This document shows positions 46,422 to 55,944 of a stretch of 64,000 bases of DNA, in pieces. The position numbers were made by a program, and so were the translations under genes. Numbering within the stretch: the first letter of the stretch is position 1; each line of letters opens with the position of its first letter. Origin of the DNA: Accumulibacter sp. (lineage in GTDB: Bacteria > Pseudomonadota > Gammaproteobacteria > Burkholderiales > Rhodocyclaceae). The stretch is taken from contig JACKLX010000008.1 in assembly GCA_024235695.1 (NCBI GenBank), forward strand, positions 1-64,000, in the 5' to 3' direction. The notes below the pieces were generated by a model that worked only from the letters and a program-made list of their open reading frames with translations, ran no database searches and was not told the DNA's origin.

Positions 46422-47510
46422 TCAGCGATCGCCTTCGCCTGGCTGGTGCCAATGCCGCCAGGCGAGCACGATCAGCGTGATCGAGGTCAGTGGCACGACG
46501 AAGGCGCCCATCATCGTCGAGAAGCCAGCCTGGGCATCATGACCCGTGGCGTCGAGAATCAGGTAGGTGGTATAGGCGAGGTAGTAGGCGAGAAACAGCG
46601 CCCCTTCCCAGCGCGCGATAAGGTGGCCGGTGAAGAAGATCGGCAGGCAGGCGACCATCACGGCGACCATTACCGGCAGGTCGAAAGACAGCAGCGACGG
46701 CGCCACCACCAGATCTCCGGGCGCGACGCAGGCCGAGATCCCCAGCACTGCCAGGATGTTGAAGAGATTGCTGCCGACGACGTTGCCGACCGCAATGTCA
46801 CGCTGACCGCGCGCTGCGGCGATGATCGAGGTTGCCACCTCGGGCAGCGAGGTGCCCGCCGCGACGACCGTCAGACCGACCACCAGTTCGCTCATCCCCA
46901 GTTGCCGTGCCAGGCTTGTCGCGGCGTCGACCAGCCAGTTCGAGCCGACTGTCAGCAGCAGCAGTCCGACCAGCACCAGGCCGACCTGCACGCCCCAATG
47001 GCGATCCCTGGGCTGATCGTCGGTCGGCGCGGTGCCGCCATCGTCGGCGTTCTCGGCGAGGATGGCGGCGGTCTCCCGGCGGCTCTGGCGAATCAGCACG
47101 ACGTTGTAGGCGAGCAGCAGTGCGACCAAGAGCAGCCCATCGACGCGGCTGATACCGCCATCGTCGGCCAGCAGCCAGAGCAGCAGCGACACGCCGATCA
47201 TCATCGGCACCTCCTGGCGGATCAGCTGTCGGTGCACCACCAGCGGTGCGACCAGCGCCGAGACCCCGAGGATGAACAGGACATTGAAGATATTGCTGCC
47301 GACGACGTTGCCGAGCGCGATATCCACCCGCCCCGACCAGGCGGACTGAACCGATACCGCGAGTTCCGGCGAACTGGTGCCGAAAGCCACAACCGTCAGC
47401 CCGACCACCAGCGGCGAGATGCCGAAAGAAAGGGCGAGCCTCGATGCGCCGCGGACCAGCAACTCGGCGCCGCCAATCAGGGCGATCAGCCCGGGGATGA
47501 ACCACAACAT
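46422..47510 (-). CDS. Calcium/sodium antiporter (CaCA family, YrbG-like)
   Basis: Inner-membrane cation exchanger of 362 residues with ten or eleven hydrophobic segments. The two alpha-repeats are intact: AFGTSSPELAVS with VVGSNIFN in the first half, and AAGTSLPEVATS with VVGSNLFN in the second. These hold the acidic ion-binding residues. The cytoplasmic loop between halves is rich in Asp. Start ATG 47510 begins with the hydrophobic MLWFIPGLIALIGGAELLV. It probably exports Ca2+ in exchange for Na+ or H+; sequence does not settle which. Confidence 0.92.
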   Translation of the reverse strand: MLWFIPGLIALIGGAELLVRGASRLALSFGISPLVVGLTVVAFGTSSPELAVSVQSAWSGRVDIALGNVVGSNIFNVLFILGVSALVAPLVVHRQLIRQEVPMMIGVSLLLWLLADDGGISRVDGLLLVALLLAYNVVLIRQSRRETAAILAENADDGGTAPTDDQPRDRHWGVQVGLVLVGLLLLTVGSNWLVDAATSLARQLGMSELVVGLTVVAAGTSLPEVATSIIAAARGQRDIAVGNVVGSNLFNILAVLGISACVAPGDLVVAPSLLSFDLPVMVAVMVACLPIFFTGHLIARWEGALFLAYYLAYTTYLILDATGHDAQAGFSTMMGAFVVPLTSITLIVLAWRHWHQPGEGDR

Positions 47511-48092
47511 TCGATGATTTCCGTCAGTTGAGCTTGCACAATCGTCCTTCGATCGCCAGCGCCTGCCGGCCGCGACGATTGGCAAGGGCGCATCGTCGGC
47601 AGGCGGCTTGCGCCGCGTGTCAGGCAAGTATCCCGCAAACCGCTGGCCGAAGGCGAGCCTCGTGGTCAACACGGGACAGCGGATACGGTTCTGGTGGCAG
47701 ATACTCGTCGGCTTGTTCTTCGAGCCGGCAAGCGCCGCGCGCCGGCCGCGAGGGTGAGGCCGACAGCGTGTCGGAGCCGGCATGCCGCGGCGCCCGGGCG
47801 GGGATCGTGGGGCTTGCCTGCCAACGCTTTCGGTGCGCATCCCGCCTTTTCGCTGGCCGCGATCGGTGTGCTAGAATCCGCCGCTCGCGCGTGCGCTGTC
47901 GACCGCGTTGGTCTCGCCGATGCGTTTCGCGTCGGCCATCCGGCGCCGTCGCGGTGGCCACGGATCGCGGCAGCCTGCTGGCGCCGGAAACCGGTGTCAC
48001 CGGTGTCGGGCTCGGGGTGCGATCGGCGCTTGCTCGATCCGTGCCGGTCAGAGCGTGGCTCGCGCTTTCCATCTTCTTGCTGGGGTTGAATT
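47511..48092. other. Divergent intergenic region upstream of thrS
   Basis: About 580 bases between the antiporter start (minus) and thrS (plus). It carries the thrS promoter (separate entry) and a leader of about 210 nt. No coding frame in it has a recognisable protein signature. In the leader, GACC (47901-47904) and GGTC (47910-47913) can form a short stem around GCGTT, which could mimic a tRNA-Thr anticodon arm as in the E. coli thrS operator, though the stem is only 4 bp. Confidence 0.4.
47849..47877 (+). promoter_or_regulatory. Extended -10 promoter for thrS
   Basis: TAGAAT (47872-47877) is preceded by TG at 47869-47870, forming an extended -10 box. A weak -35 TTCGCT lies at 47849-47854 with 17-nt spacing. 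Transcription would begin near 47884, about 210 nt before thrS. Confidence 0.5.
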
Positions 48093-50009
48093 ATGCCGGT
48101 TGTCACATTGCCTGACGGTTCGCAAAGGGAGTTCGCACAGCCCGTCACGGTTTCGCAGGTGGCGCAAAGTATCGGCGCCGGCCTGGCGCGTGCGGCGCTG
48201 GCCGGCAAGGTCGATGGCCGTCTGGTCGATACGTCGTTCGTGATCGCCAGCGACGTGCAACTCGGCATCGTCACCGACAAGGATGCGGAAGGTCTGGAAG
48301 TCATTCGGCACTCGACGGCGCACCTGATGGCTTATGCGGTCAAGGAGCTGTTTCCAGCGGCGCAGGTGACGATCGGTCCGGTGATCGAAAATGGCTTCTA
48401 CTACGACTTCGCCTATCAGCGCCCGTTCACCAACGACGACCTGGCGGCGATCGAGAAGCGTATGGGCGAACTTGCTCGACGCGATATTCCCGTGCAGCGC
48501 GAGGTCTGGCAGCGCGACCAGGCGATCGCCTTCTTCCAGTCGATCGGCGAGCACTACAAGGCCGAACTGATCGGTGCGATTCCGCAGGATCAGGAGGTCT
48601 CGCTCTATCGCGAGGGCGACTTCGTCGATCTCTGTCGCGGACCGCATGTTCCTTCGACCGGCAGGCTGAAGGTTTTCAAGTTGATGAAGCTGGCCGGTGC
48701 CTACTGGCGTGGCGACCATCGCAACGAGCAGTTGCAGCGGATTTACGGTACCGCCTGGGCTCGCAAGGACGACCAGGAAGCGTATCTGCACATGCTCGAG
48801 GAGGCCGAGAAGCGCGATCACCGCAAGCTTGGCCGCCAGCTCGACCTCTTCCACCTGCAGGAGGAGTCGCCGGGAATGGTCTTCTGGCACCCCAGGGGGT
48901 GGACGATCTGGCAGGAAGTCGAGCAGTACATGCGACGTCTGCTCGATCGCAACGGCTATTGTGAGGTGAAGACACCGATGATCATGGATCGCTCGCTGTG
49001 GGAGCGGTCTGGCCACTGGGAAAACTACGCCGAGCACATGTTCACCACCGCGTCGGAAAATCGCGACTACGCGATCAAGCCGATGAACTGCCCGGGGCAC
49101 ATCCAGATCTTCAACCAGGGCTTGCGCAGCTACCGCGATCTCCCCTTGCGGCTGGCCGAGTTCGGCTCGTGCCATCGCAACGAGCCGTCGGGAGCGCTGC
49201 ACGGCATCATGCGCGTCCGTGCCTTTGTTCAGGATGACGCGCACATTTTTTGTACCGAAGCACAGGTGCTGTCCGAGACCACGGCGTTCATCGACCTTTT
49301 GCAGCAGGTCTATGCCGATTTCGGGTTTCACGACATTCTCGTCAAGTTGTCGACTCGCCCCGACAAGCGCATCGGTTCGGACGAGGTCTGGGACCGGGCG
49401 GAAGTGGCGCTCGCCGAGGGTCTCAACGCCAGGGCGCTGAAGTATGATCTGCAACCCGGCGAGGGCGCCTTCTACGGCCCGAAGATCGAGTTCTCGCTGC
49501 GCGACTGCCTTGGCCGGGTGTGGCAGTGCGGCACGCTGCAGCTTGATTTTGCGCTGCCGGAACGGCTTGCTGCACACTATGCCGGCGAGGACAATGAACG
49601 GCACACGCCGGTCATGCTGCACCGGGCGATTCTCGGGTCGCTTGAGCGTTTCATCGGCATTCTCATCGAACATTATGCCGGCGCCATGCCCCTGTGGCTG
49701 TCCCCGATGCAGGCGGTGGTGCTGAATATTTCGGAGAAGCAGAGCGAGTACGCCGCGCAGGTCGCGGCGAGCTTGCGCAGCGCCGGTCTCAGGGTTGATG
49801 CGGATTTGCGCAACGAAAAAATTACCTATAAAATACGAGAACATAGCTTGAACAAGCTGCCCTATCAGATCGTCGTTGGCGACAAGGAAATGGCAGCGAA
49901 CCTGGTGGCCGTGCGCACACGCGGTGGTCGGGATCTCGGACAAATGTCGATCGAGGCTCTGACCGGGCGACTTCTTGACGAAGTTGCCGCGCGAAGTGGC
50001 ACGGTCTAA
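48093..50009 (+). CDS. thrS: Threonyl-tRNA synthetase
   Basis: Class II aminoacyl-tRNA synthetase (638 residues, normal length). TGS domain at residues 1-61, editing domain with HSTAH (73-77), then the zinc-dependent catalytic core: [10 protein letters not shown] carries the zinc Cys, motif 2 is [19 protein letters not shown], and motif 3 lies near [11 protein letters not shown]. The anticodon-binding domain ends the protein. First gene of the translation block; stop is 26 nt before the infC start. Confidence 0.97.
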   Translation: MPVVTLPDGSQREFAQPVTVSQVAQSIGAGLARAALAGKVDGRLVDTSFVIASDVQLGIVTDKDAEGLEVIRHSTAHLMAYAVKELFPAAQVTIGPVIENGFYYDFAYQRPFTNDDLAAIEKRMGELARRDIPVQREVWQRDQAIAFFQSIGEHYKAELIGAIPQDQEVSLYREGDFVDLCRGPHVPSTGRLKVFKLMKLAGAYWRGDHRNEQLQRIYGTAWARKDDQEAYLHMLEEAEKRDHRKLGRQLDLFHLQEESPGMVFWHPRGWTIWQEVEQYMRRLLDRNGYCEVKTPMIMDRSLWERSGHWENYAEHMFTTASENRDYAIKPMNCPGHIQIFNQGLRSYRDLPLRLAEFGSCHRNEPSGALHGIMRVRAFVQDDAHIFCTEAQVLSETTAFIDLLQQVYADFGFHDILVKLSTRPDKRIGSDEVWDRAEVALAEGLNARALKYDLQPGEGAFYGPKIEFSLRDCLGRVWQCGTLQLDFALPERLAAHYAGEDNERHTPVMLHRAILGSLERFIGILIEHYAGAMPLWLSPMQAVVLNISEKQSEYAAQVAASLRSAGLRVDADLRNEKITYKIREHSLNKLPYQIVVGDKEMAANLVAVRTRGGRDLGQMSIEALTGRLLDEVAARSGTV

Positions 50010-50035
50010 CTTTTGTCGGAACAAGGAGCGGAACC

Positions 50036-50563
50036 ATCGCACTGCAAAAGGCGCAACGCGTTAACGGAGAGATCAACGCACTGGAAGTCCGTCTCGTCGG
50101 GGAGGATGGCGAGGCGTTGGGAGTAATGAGTGCCAGGGAGGCATTGTCTCTGGCCGAGGAAGCGGGGCTCGACCTGGTCGAGATCGCGCCGATGGCACGG
50201 CCTCCTGTCTGCCGGATCGTCGATTTCGGCAAGTTCAAGTATCAGGAGCAGAAGCGTCAGCACGAACAGCGGCAGAAGCAGAAACAGGTCCAGGTGAAGG
50301 AAGTCAAGCTGCGTCCGGGGACCGACGAGAATGACTACCAGATCAAGCTGCGCAACATGACGCGCTTCCTCGAAGAAGACGACAAGGTCAAGGTCACCTT
50401 GCGATTTCGTGGCCGCGAAATGGCGCATCAGGATATCGGCATGCGGCAGATCGAACGCATCCGGGCCGACCTGCAGGACGTCGCGATTGTCGAGCAGATG
50501 CCCAAGATGGAAGGCCGTCAGATGATCATGGTGCTGACGCCGAACAAGAAGAAGCAGCAGTAG
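50036..50563 (+). CDS. infC: Translation initiation factor IF-3 (ATC start)
   Basis: Ribosomal initiation factor of 175 residues that checks start-codon pairing on the 30S subunit. Homology begins at AQRVNGEIN, before any ATG, so the start must be a rare codon. ATC at 50036, 7 nt after AAGGAG (50023-50028), gives the usual IF-3 N-terminus. Non-AUG/GUG/UUG starts are a hallmark of infC (AUU in E. coli) and allow IF-3 to repress its own synthesis. [15 protein letters not shown] and [14 protein letters not shown] are conserved IF-3 segments. An ATG at 50117 would remove the conserved N-terminal strand. Confidence 0.93.
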   Translation: MALQKAQRVNGEINALEVRLVGEDGEALGVMSAREALSLAEEAGLDLVEIAPMARPPVCRIVDFGKFKYQEQKRQHEQRQKQKQVQVKEVKLRPGTDENDYQIKLRNMTRFLEEDDKVKVTLRFRGREMAHQDIGMRQIERIRADLQDVAIVEQMPKMEGRQMIMVLTPNKKKQQ

Positions 50564-50663
50564 TCCTGTATTTGCAGCTGGTTGCAGGAAAAAGAAGTGA
50601 TGTCGGGTTCGAAGAGCTCCCGTCGGGAGACACCTGGCAGCATGTTTATAAACGGAGCATGAA
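50564..50663 (+). promoter_or_regulatory. Leader of rpmI-rplT
   Basis: The 100-nt infC-rpmI gap contains a short stem CTCCC-GTC-GGGAG (within 50619-50633) and the Shine-Dalgarno CGGAG just before rpmI. In E. coli, L20 represses rpmI-rplT translation by binding structures in this leader; a similar role is possible here but the structure is not clearly conserved. Confidence 0.3.
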
Positions 50664-50861
50664 ATGCCCAAAATGAAGACCAAGAGCGGCGCCAAGAAGC
50701 GCTTCACGGTCAGTCCCAGCGGCCGTATCAAGCGCTCGCAAGCGTTCAAGCGGCACATCCTGACCAAGAAAGACACCAAGACCAAGCGCCAGTTGCGCGG
50801 AATGACCGAGGTGCATGCTGCTGACAAGGCCGTGGTTCGTACCATGATGCCTTACGCTTGA
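50664..50861 (+). CDS. rpmI: Large ribosomal subunit protein bL35
   Basis: Small basic ribosomal protein, 65 residues, starting [14 protein letters not shown] and ending VRTMMPYA, as expected for L35. It lies between infC and rplT in the classic infC-rpmI-rplT order. Confidence 0.97.
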   Translation: MPKMKTKSGAKKRFTVSPSGRIKRSQAFKRHILTKKDTKTKRQLRGMTEVHAADKAVVRTMMPYA

Positions 50862-50872
50862 GGAGATAAGAG

Positions 50873-51232
50873 ATGCCCCGAGTCAAACGTGGTGTAACGG
50901 CGCACGCGCGCCACAAGAAGGTTCTCGCCCTTGCCAAGGGCTACCGCGGTCGCCGCAAGAACGTCTATCGCGTCGCCAAGCAGGCGGTGATGAAGGCCGG
51001 TCAGTACGCCTACCGCGACCGTCGCCAACGCAAGCGTCAATTCCGCAGTCTCTGGATCGCACGCATCAATGCGGCGGCGAGGGAACTCGGCATGAAGTAC
51101 AGCACCTTCATGAACGGCCTCAAGAAGGCGCAGATCGAAGTGGATCGCAAGGTTCTGGCCGATCTGGCGGTCTTCGACAAGCCGGCGTTTGCCGCTCTGG
51201 CCGGACAGGCCAGGGCTCAACTCGACGCCTGA
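50873..51232 (+). CDS. rplT: Large ribosomal subunit protein bL20
   Basis: Ribosomal protein of 119 residues, essential early 23S rRNA binder. [18 protein letters not shown] starts the basic N-terminal extension, and the globular C-domain includes [20 protein letters not shown]. In other bacteria L20 also represses its own operon. It ends 18 nt before the terminator hairpin. Confidence 0.97.
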   Translation: MPRVKRGVTAHARHKKVLALAKGYRGRRKNVYRVAKQAVMKAGQYAYRDRRQRKRQFRSLWIARINAAARELGMKYSTFMNGLKKAQIEVDRKVLADLAVFDKPAFAALAGQARAQLDA

Positions 51233-51250
51233 ACGCGCCCGGCGTCAAGA

Positions 51251-51275
51251 AAGGAGGCGTCAGCCTCCTTTTTTT
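51251..51275 (+). terminator. Intrinsic terminator between rplT and pheS
   Basis: AAGGAGGC (51251-51258) pairs perfectly with GCCTCCTT (51263-51270) around a GTCA loop, followed by an unbroken T run to 51275. This is a textbook rho-independent terminator. It lies only 10 nt before the pheS ATG. Expression of pheST therefore needs read-through or anti-termination, or a promoter inside rplT. Confidence 0.88.
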
Positions 51276-51281
51276 CGGTGA

Positions 51282-52331
<1,050 letters not shown>

Positions 52332-52370
52332 CCGGCGATCCGTTGCGCTTTCCCCTGGCATATCTAGTTC

Positions 52371-54746
52371 ATGAAATTCTCTGAATCCTGGCTCCGTACC
52401 TTCGTCGATCCCGCCTGCTCGGGTGACGAGTTGTCGCACCTGTTGACCATGGCTGGTCTGGAGGTGGAGGAGGAGGCGAGCGTCGCTCCGGCGTTCGACA
52501 AGGTGGTCGTCGCAGAGCTGCTGGAGGTCGGCAAACATCCGGACGCCGACCGGCTCCGTGTCTGCCGCGTCGATGTCGGTTCCGGCGCGGCCTTGCAGAT
52601 CGTCTGCGGCGCGCCGAATGCGGCGGCCGGCATCAAGGTGCCCTGCGCGCTGCCCGGTGCCGAACTGCCCGGCGGTTTCCAGATCAAGCAGGCCAAGGTG
52701 CGCGGCGTCGAGTCTTCGGGCATGCTTTGTTCGGCGAAGGAACTGGGCATTGCCGACGACGCCACGGGTTTGCTGCTGCTGGTCGCCGATGCCCCGGTGG
52801 GCGAGGATATTCGCCGCCATCTCGATCTCGACGATCGCTTGCTGACGCTCAAGTTGACCCCCAACCGAGCCGACTGTCTGTCACTGGAGGGCGTCGCCCG
52901 CGAGGTCGCCGCGCTGACCGGGACGCCTGCCCGTCTGACCGAAGTGGGCGCAGTAGACGCGACCATCGCCGATTCGCGGGCGATCGTTCTCGATGCTCCG
53001 CAAGCTTGTCCGCGCTATTGCGGTCGGGTCATCGCCGGGGTCGATGCCGGTGCTGCGACGCCACCGTGGATCAGCCGCCGCCTGGAGCGCAGCGGCATCC
53101 GGCCGATTTCGGCGCTGGTCGACATCACCAATTACGTGATGCTCGAGCTTGGCCAACCGCTGCACGCTTTTGACAATACCCGCTTGCACGGCGACATCCG
53201 CGTGCGCATGGCGCGCCCCGGCGAAAAGATCACGCTGCTCAACGAACAAACCCTGGAATTGCAGGAAGACGTGCTGTTGATCGCCGACGAGCGGCGCCCG
53301 CTGGCGATGGGCGGAATCATGGGCGGTGAGGAAAGCGGCATCGGCTTGACGACGACCGAGGTGTTCCTGGAGTCGGCATTCTTTGCCCCGGCGGCCATTG
53401 CCGGGCGTGCGCGGCGCTATGGCTTCGTTTCGGATGCGTCGCATCGTTTCGAGCGTGGCGTCGACTTTGGCGGTACGCTGCGCGCTCTTGAGCGGGCAAC
53501 ACGTCTGGTGATCGACATTTGTGGCGGTCAACCCGGGCCGATCAGCGAAGCCGTGGCGAAACTGCCCGAGCGCCGCGAGGTTCGCTTGCGGCCGGCGAGG
53601 GTCGCCAAGGTTCTCGGTGTCGCCTTGAGCAGCGAGCGCATCGGCGACTTGCTGACGCGTCTCGGTTTGCCACCGGTCAAGGATCAGGACGACTTCGTCG
53701 TTACCCCGCCGAGCTATCGTTTCGACATCGAGATCGAGGAGGATCTGATCGAGGAGGTCGCCCGCCTGCACGGCTACGAGAACATTCCCTCGCCGGCGCC
53801 GGTCGGCCTGATGTCGATGCTGCCGCAGACCGAGCAGTCGAGGTCGCGGGCGCGCGTGCGCCAGGTACTCGCCGACGGTGGTTATCAGGAGGTGGTCAAC
53901 TTCGCCTTTGTCGAAGAAGACTGGGAACGAGATTTCGCCGACAACAGCGCGCTCATTCGCCTGGCCAATCCGATCGCCAGCCAGTTGAGCGTGATGCGCT
54001 CGACACTGATCGGCGGGCTGATTGCCAATGTCACCACCAACCTCAAGCGTCGCCAGAGCCGGGCGCGGTTCTTCGAAACCGGCCGCTGTTTCTTCCGCGA
54101 CCCGCAGGGAGTGCCGGTCGCCGGTTTTCGGCAGCCATGGAAGCTGACGGCACTGGCTTACGGGACTGCTTTTCCCGAACAGTGGGGCTGGACGGCGCGC
54201 AAGGTCGATTTCTTCGACGTCAAGGGCGACCTGGAACGGCTCCTCGCGCCGCGCAAGGCAAGCTTCGAGAGAGCCGCACATCCGGCTCTGCACCCCGGTC
54301 GCAGCGCCCGCGTGCTGCTCAATGGCCAGACCGTCGGCTTCCTTGGCGAGTTGCACCCGCAGTGGCAGCAGAAATACGAACTGCCCCTGGCGCCGGTCCT
54401 TTTCGAACTTGATCTTGATGCGGTCGTCATCGCCGGTCTGCCGCGCTACAGTGAGGTGTCACGCCAACCGCCGGTCATACGGGACCTCGCCATTGTCGTC
54501 GATCAGGGACTCGAATTGCAGCGTTTGATCGACGCCATGACCACCAACCGCCCGGAAATCGTTCGCGAAATCAGTCTCTTCGACGTTTATGTCGGGCGCG
54601 GGGTCGAGCCCGGCAAGAAAAGCCTTGCCTTCCGCATAGTGATGCAAGATACTCAAAAAACATTGCAGGAGGTCGAAGTCGATGCCGCCATGCAGCAGAT
54701 GGTGGCTTATCTGCAAGAGACATTCGCAGCACAGCTTCGCGTCTGA
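52371..54746 (+). CDS. pheT: Phenylalanyl-tRNA synthetase beta subunit
   Basis: Beta subunit of PheRS, 791 residues, normal length. It has the tRNA-binding EMAPII-like domain (about 39-148), the B3/B4 editing domain with ISALVDITNYVMLELGQPLHAF (split in two conserved blocks), the B5 domain, the catalytic-like core and the C-terminal FDX-ACB anticodon-binding domain from about residue 695. Lies 39 nt after pheS. Confidence 0.97.
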   Translation: MKFSESWLRTFVDPACSGDELSHLLTMAGLEVEEEASVAPAFDKVVVAELLEVGKHPDADRLRVCRVDVGSGAALQIVCGAPNAAAGIKVPCALPGAELPGGFQIKQAKVRGVESSGMLCSAKELGIADDATGLLLLVADAPVGEDIRRHLDLDDRLLTLKLTPNRADCLSLEGVAREVAALTGTPARLTEVGAVDATIADSRAIVLDAPQACPRYCGRVIAGVDAGAATPPWISRRLERSGIRPISALVDITNYVMLELGQPLHAFDNTRLHGDIRVRMARPGEKITLLNEQTLELQEDVLLIADERRPLAMGGIMGGEESGIGLTTTEVFLESAFFAPAAIAGRARRYGFVSDASHRFERGVDFGGTLRALERATRLVIDICGGQPGPISEAVAKLPERREVRLRPARVAKVLGVALSSERIGDLLTRLGLPPVKDQDDFVVTPPSYRFDIEIEEDLIEEVARLHGYENIPSPAPVGLMSMLPQTEQSRSRARVRQVLADGGYQEVVNFAFVEEDWERDFADNSALIRLANPIASQLSVMRSTLIGGLIANVTTNLKRRQSRARFFETGRCFFRDPQGVPVAGFRQPWKLTALAYGTAFPEQWGWTARKVDFFDVKGDLERLLAPRKASFERAAHPALHPGRSARVLLNGQTVGFLGELHPQWQQKYELPLAPVLFELDLDAVVIAGLPRYSEVSRQPPVIRDLAIVVDQGLELQRLIDAMTTNRPEIVREISLFDVYVGRGVEPGKKSLAFRIVMQDTQKTLQEVEVDAAMQQMVAYLQETFAAQLRV

Positions 54747-54758
54747 GAAGGGGAGGGG

Positions 54759-55061
54759 ATGACGCTTACCAAAGCAGAACTTGCGGATTTGCTTTTCGAA
54801 AAAGTCGGCCTCAACAAGCGCGAGGCCAAGGATATGGTCGAAGCATTTTTCGAGGAAATCCGGAACGCGCTGGAGCGTGGCGACGGAGTCAAACTCTCGG
54901 GGTTCGGCAATTTTCAGCTGCGCGACAAGCCGCAGCGGCCTGGCCGCAATCCGAAGACGGGCGAAGAAATCCCGATCACGGCGCGACGAGTCGTCACTTT
55001 TCATGCCAGCCAGAAACTGAAGGCCGAAGTGGAGCACGCTTATGATGGAAGCCAGTCCTAG
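54759..55061 (+). CDS. ihfA: Integration host factor alpha subunit
   Basis: DNA-bending nucleoid protein of 100 residues, partner of Ihf[26 protein letters not shown] and the DNA-contacting arm [20 protein letters not shown] (with the intercalating Pro) are intact. In pheST-ihfA order, as in many proteobacteria. It follows a strong purine-rich AAGGGGAGGGG and overlaps the next gene by 20 nt. Confidence 0.96.
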   Translation: MTLTKAELADLLFEKVGLNKREAKDMVEAFFEEIRNALERGDGVKLSGFGNFQLRDKPQRPGRNPKTGEEIPITARRVVTFHASQKLKAEVEHAYDGSQS

Positions 55062-55410
55062 AGACAACGGCGACGAGCCATTGCCGGCCATTCCGGCCAA
55101 GCGTTATTTCACGATTGGCGAGGTCAGCGAACTTTGTGGCGTGAAACCGCACGTTCTGCGCTATTGGGAGCAGGAGTTTTCGCAGCTCAAACCGGTCAAG
55201 CGACGCGGCAATCGCCGCTATTATCAACACCACGAGGTGCTCCTGGTTCGCCGCATCAGGGAGCTTCTTTACAGCCAGGGTTTTACCATCAGCGGCGCCC
55301 GCAACCGGCTCGGCGACGCCGAGCCCGAGGCCGTTGGCCGGGCGCCGGCGATGACCGAAGAACAGCTGCGCAAGGAGCTGTTGAGCATCGCTGAAATGCT
55401 GCGGGTCTAG
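55042..55410 (+). CDS. MerR-family transcriptional regulator
   Basis: Small DNA-binding regulator of 122 residues. The winged HTH is [25 protein letters not shown] (residues 22-46), followed by [19 protein letters not shown]. No metal-binding cysteine cluster follows, so it is not a metal-sensing MerR. Genes of this type regularly follow ihfA in proteobacteria, function unknown. Two consecutive ATG codons start it (55042 and 55045). Confidence 0.9.
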   Translation: MMEASPRDNGDEPLPAIPAKRYFTIGEVSELCGVKPHVLRYWEQEFSQLKPVKRRGNRRYYQHHEVLLVRRIRELLYSQGFTISGARNRLGDAEPEAVGRAPAMTEEQLRKELLSIAEMLRV

Positions 55411-55431
55411 GGTGTCGAAGCACTTTTCGGT

Positions 55432-55437
55432 TATAAT
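55432..55437 (+). promoter_or_regulatory. -10 box of the tRNA-Pro gene
   Basis: A perfect TATAAT lies 11 nt before the tRNA 5' end, consistent with initiation around 55444. No good -35 box is visible at standard spacing. Confidence 0.5.
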
Positions 55438-55448
55438 TCGCGAGTTGT

Positions 55449-55525
55449 CGGGGCGTGGCGCAGCCTGGTAGCGCACTTGCATGGGGTGCAAGGGGTCCCG
55501 AGTTCGAATCCCGGCGCCCCGACCA
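55449..55525 (+). tRNA. tRNA-Pro (anticodon GGG)
   Basis: A 77-nt cloverleaf with encoded CCA. Acceptor stem CGGGGCG/CGCCCCG is perfect, D-stem GCGC/GCGC, anticodon stem CTTGC/GCAAG with loop ATGGGGT (anticodon GGG), variable loop GGGTC and T-loop TTCGAAT. The T-stem carries one A-C mismatch, which I believe is also seen in other betaproteobacterial tRNA-Pro(GGG) genes. It reads CCC and CCU codons. Confidence 0.96.
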
Positions 55526-55548
55526 ACGAAATCAATTAGTTATATGTG

Positions 55549-55579
55549 GCCAGAAACCGGCCTAAGGCCGGTTTCTGGC
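55549..55579. terminator. Perfect 14-bp hairpin downstream of tRNA-Pro
   Basis: GCCAGAAACCGGCC (55549-55562) pairs without mismatch to GGCCGGTTTCTGGC (55566-55579) around a TAA loop. AAACCGGCC/GGCCGGTTT symmetry suggests a terminator for the tRNA transcript that could also work on the other strand. The T-stretch is internal to the stem, so it is not a classic terminator. Confidence 0.6.
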
Positions 55580-55944
55580 GTTCACGAGCGGCCGCGACAA
55601 GAGCTGTTCCGGTGTCTTCGCGGCACCCTTCGCGGTCCTCGGCGATCGCCGCCATCGCGCTTGACGCAGTCGATTGGAGCAGCCAAAGCGAGGTCCGGCG
55701 CTGACTCGTCGTGACGCCCGTTTGCGGCCCCTCCCGATTCGCCGTCGAGCCTCGCCAACGCATCGCTCGCTGCCTCCGGCAATGCCGCCAGTCACCGCAC
55801 TGGTTCGCTGTCGCACATTGCTTATAATCCGCATGTCGGGCGACAGGTTGGCCTTGTTCGGGTCCATGTCCGGCTCAAGCCGAAAGCGATTTCGCCTTCG
55901 CGCCGCCGCGATCGTCCCGAACGACCTGCCCAGGAGTTCCGCAG
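55580..55944. other. Intergenic region upstream of the GGDEF/EAL gene
   Basis: No gene supported in these 365 bases. A TATAAT (55823-55828) preceded by C/T-rich sequence may be a -10 box for the downstream gene; the -35 partner is poor. The long leader of about 110 nt shows no evident riboswitch fold by eye. Confidence 0.45.

Noticed and set aside
47528..48092. Coding gene upstream of thrS
   Set aside because: Open frames exist on both strands, but their translations are Arg/Ala-rich without domains; a promoter and leader explain the region.
50117..50563. infC starting at the first ATG
   Set aside because: This would delete the conserved N-terminal AQRVNGEIN block; ATC 50036 with AAGGAG is better supported.
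55449..55579. Integration site of a mobile element at tRNA-Pro
   Set aside because: No integrase, no duplicated tRNA 3' end and ordinary downstream genes in this window.
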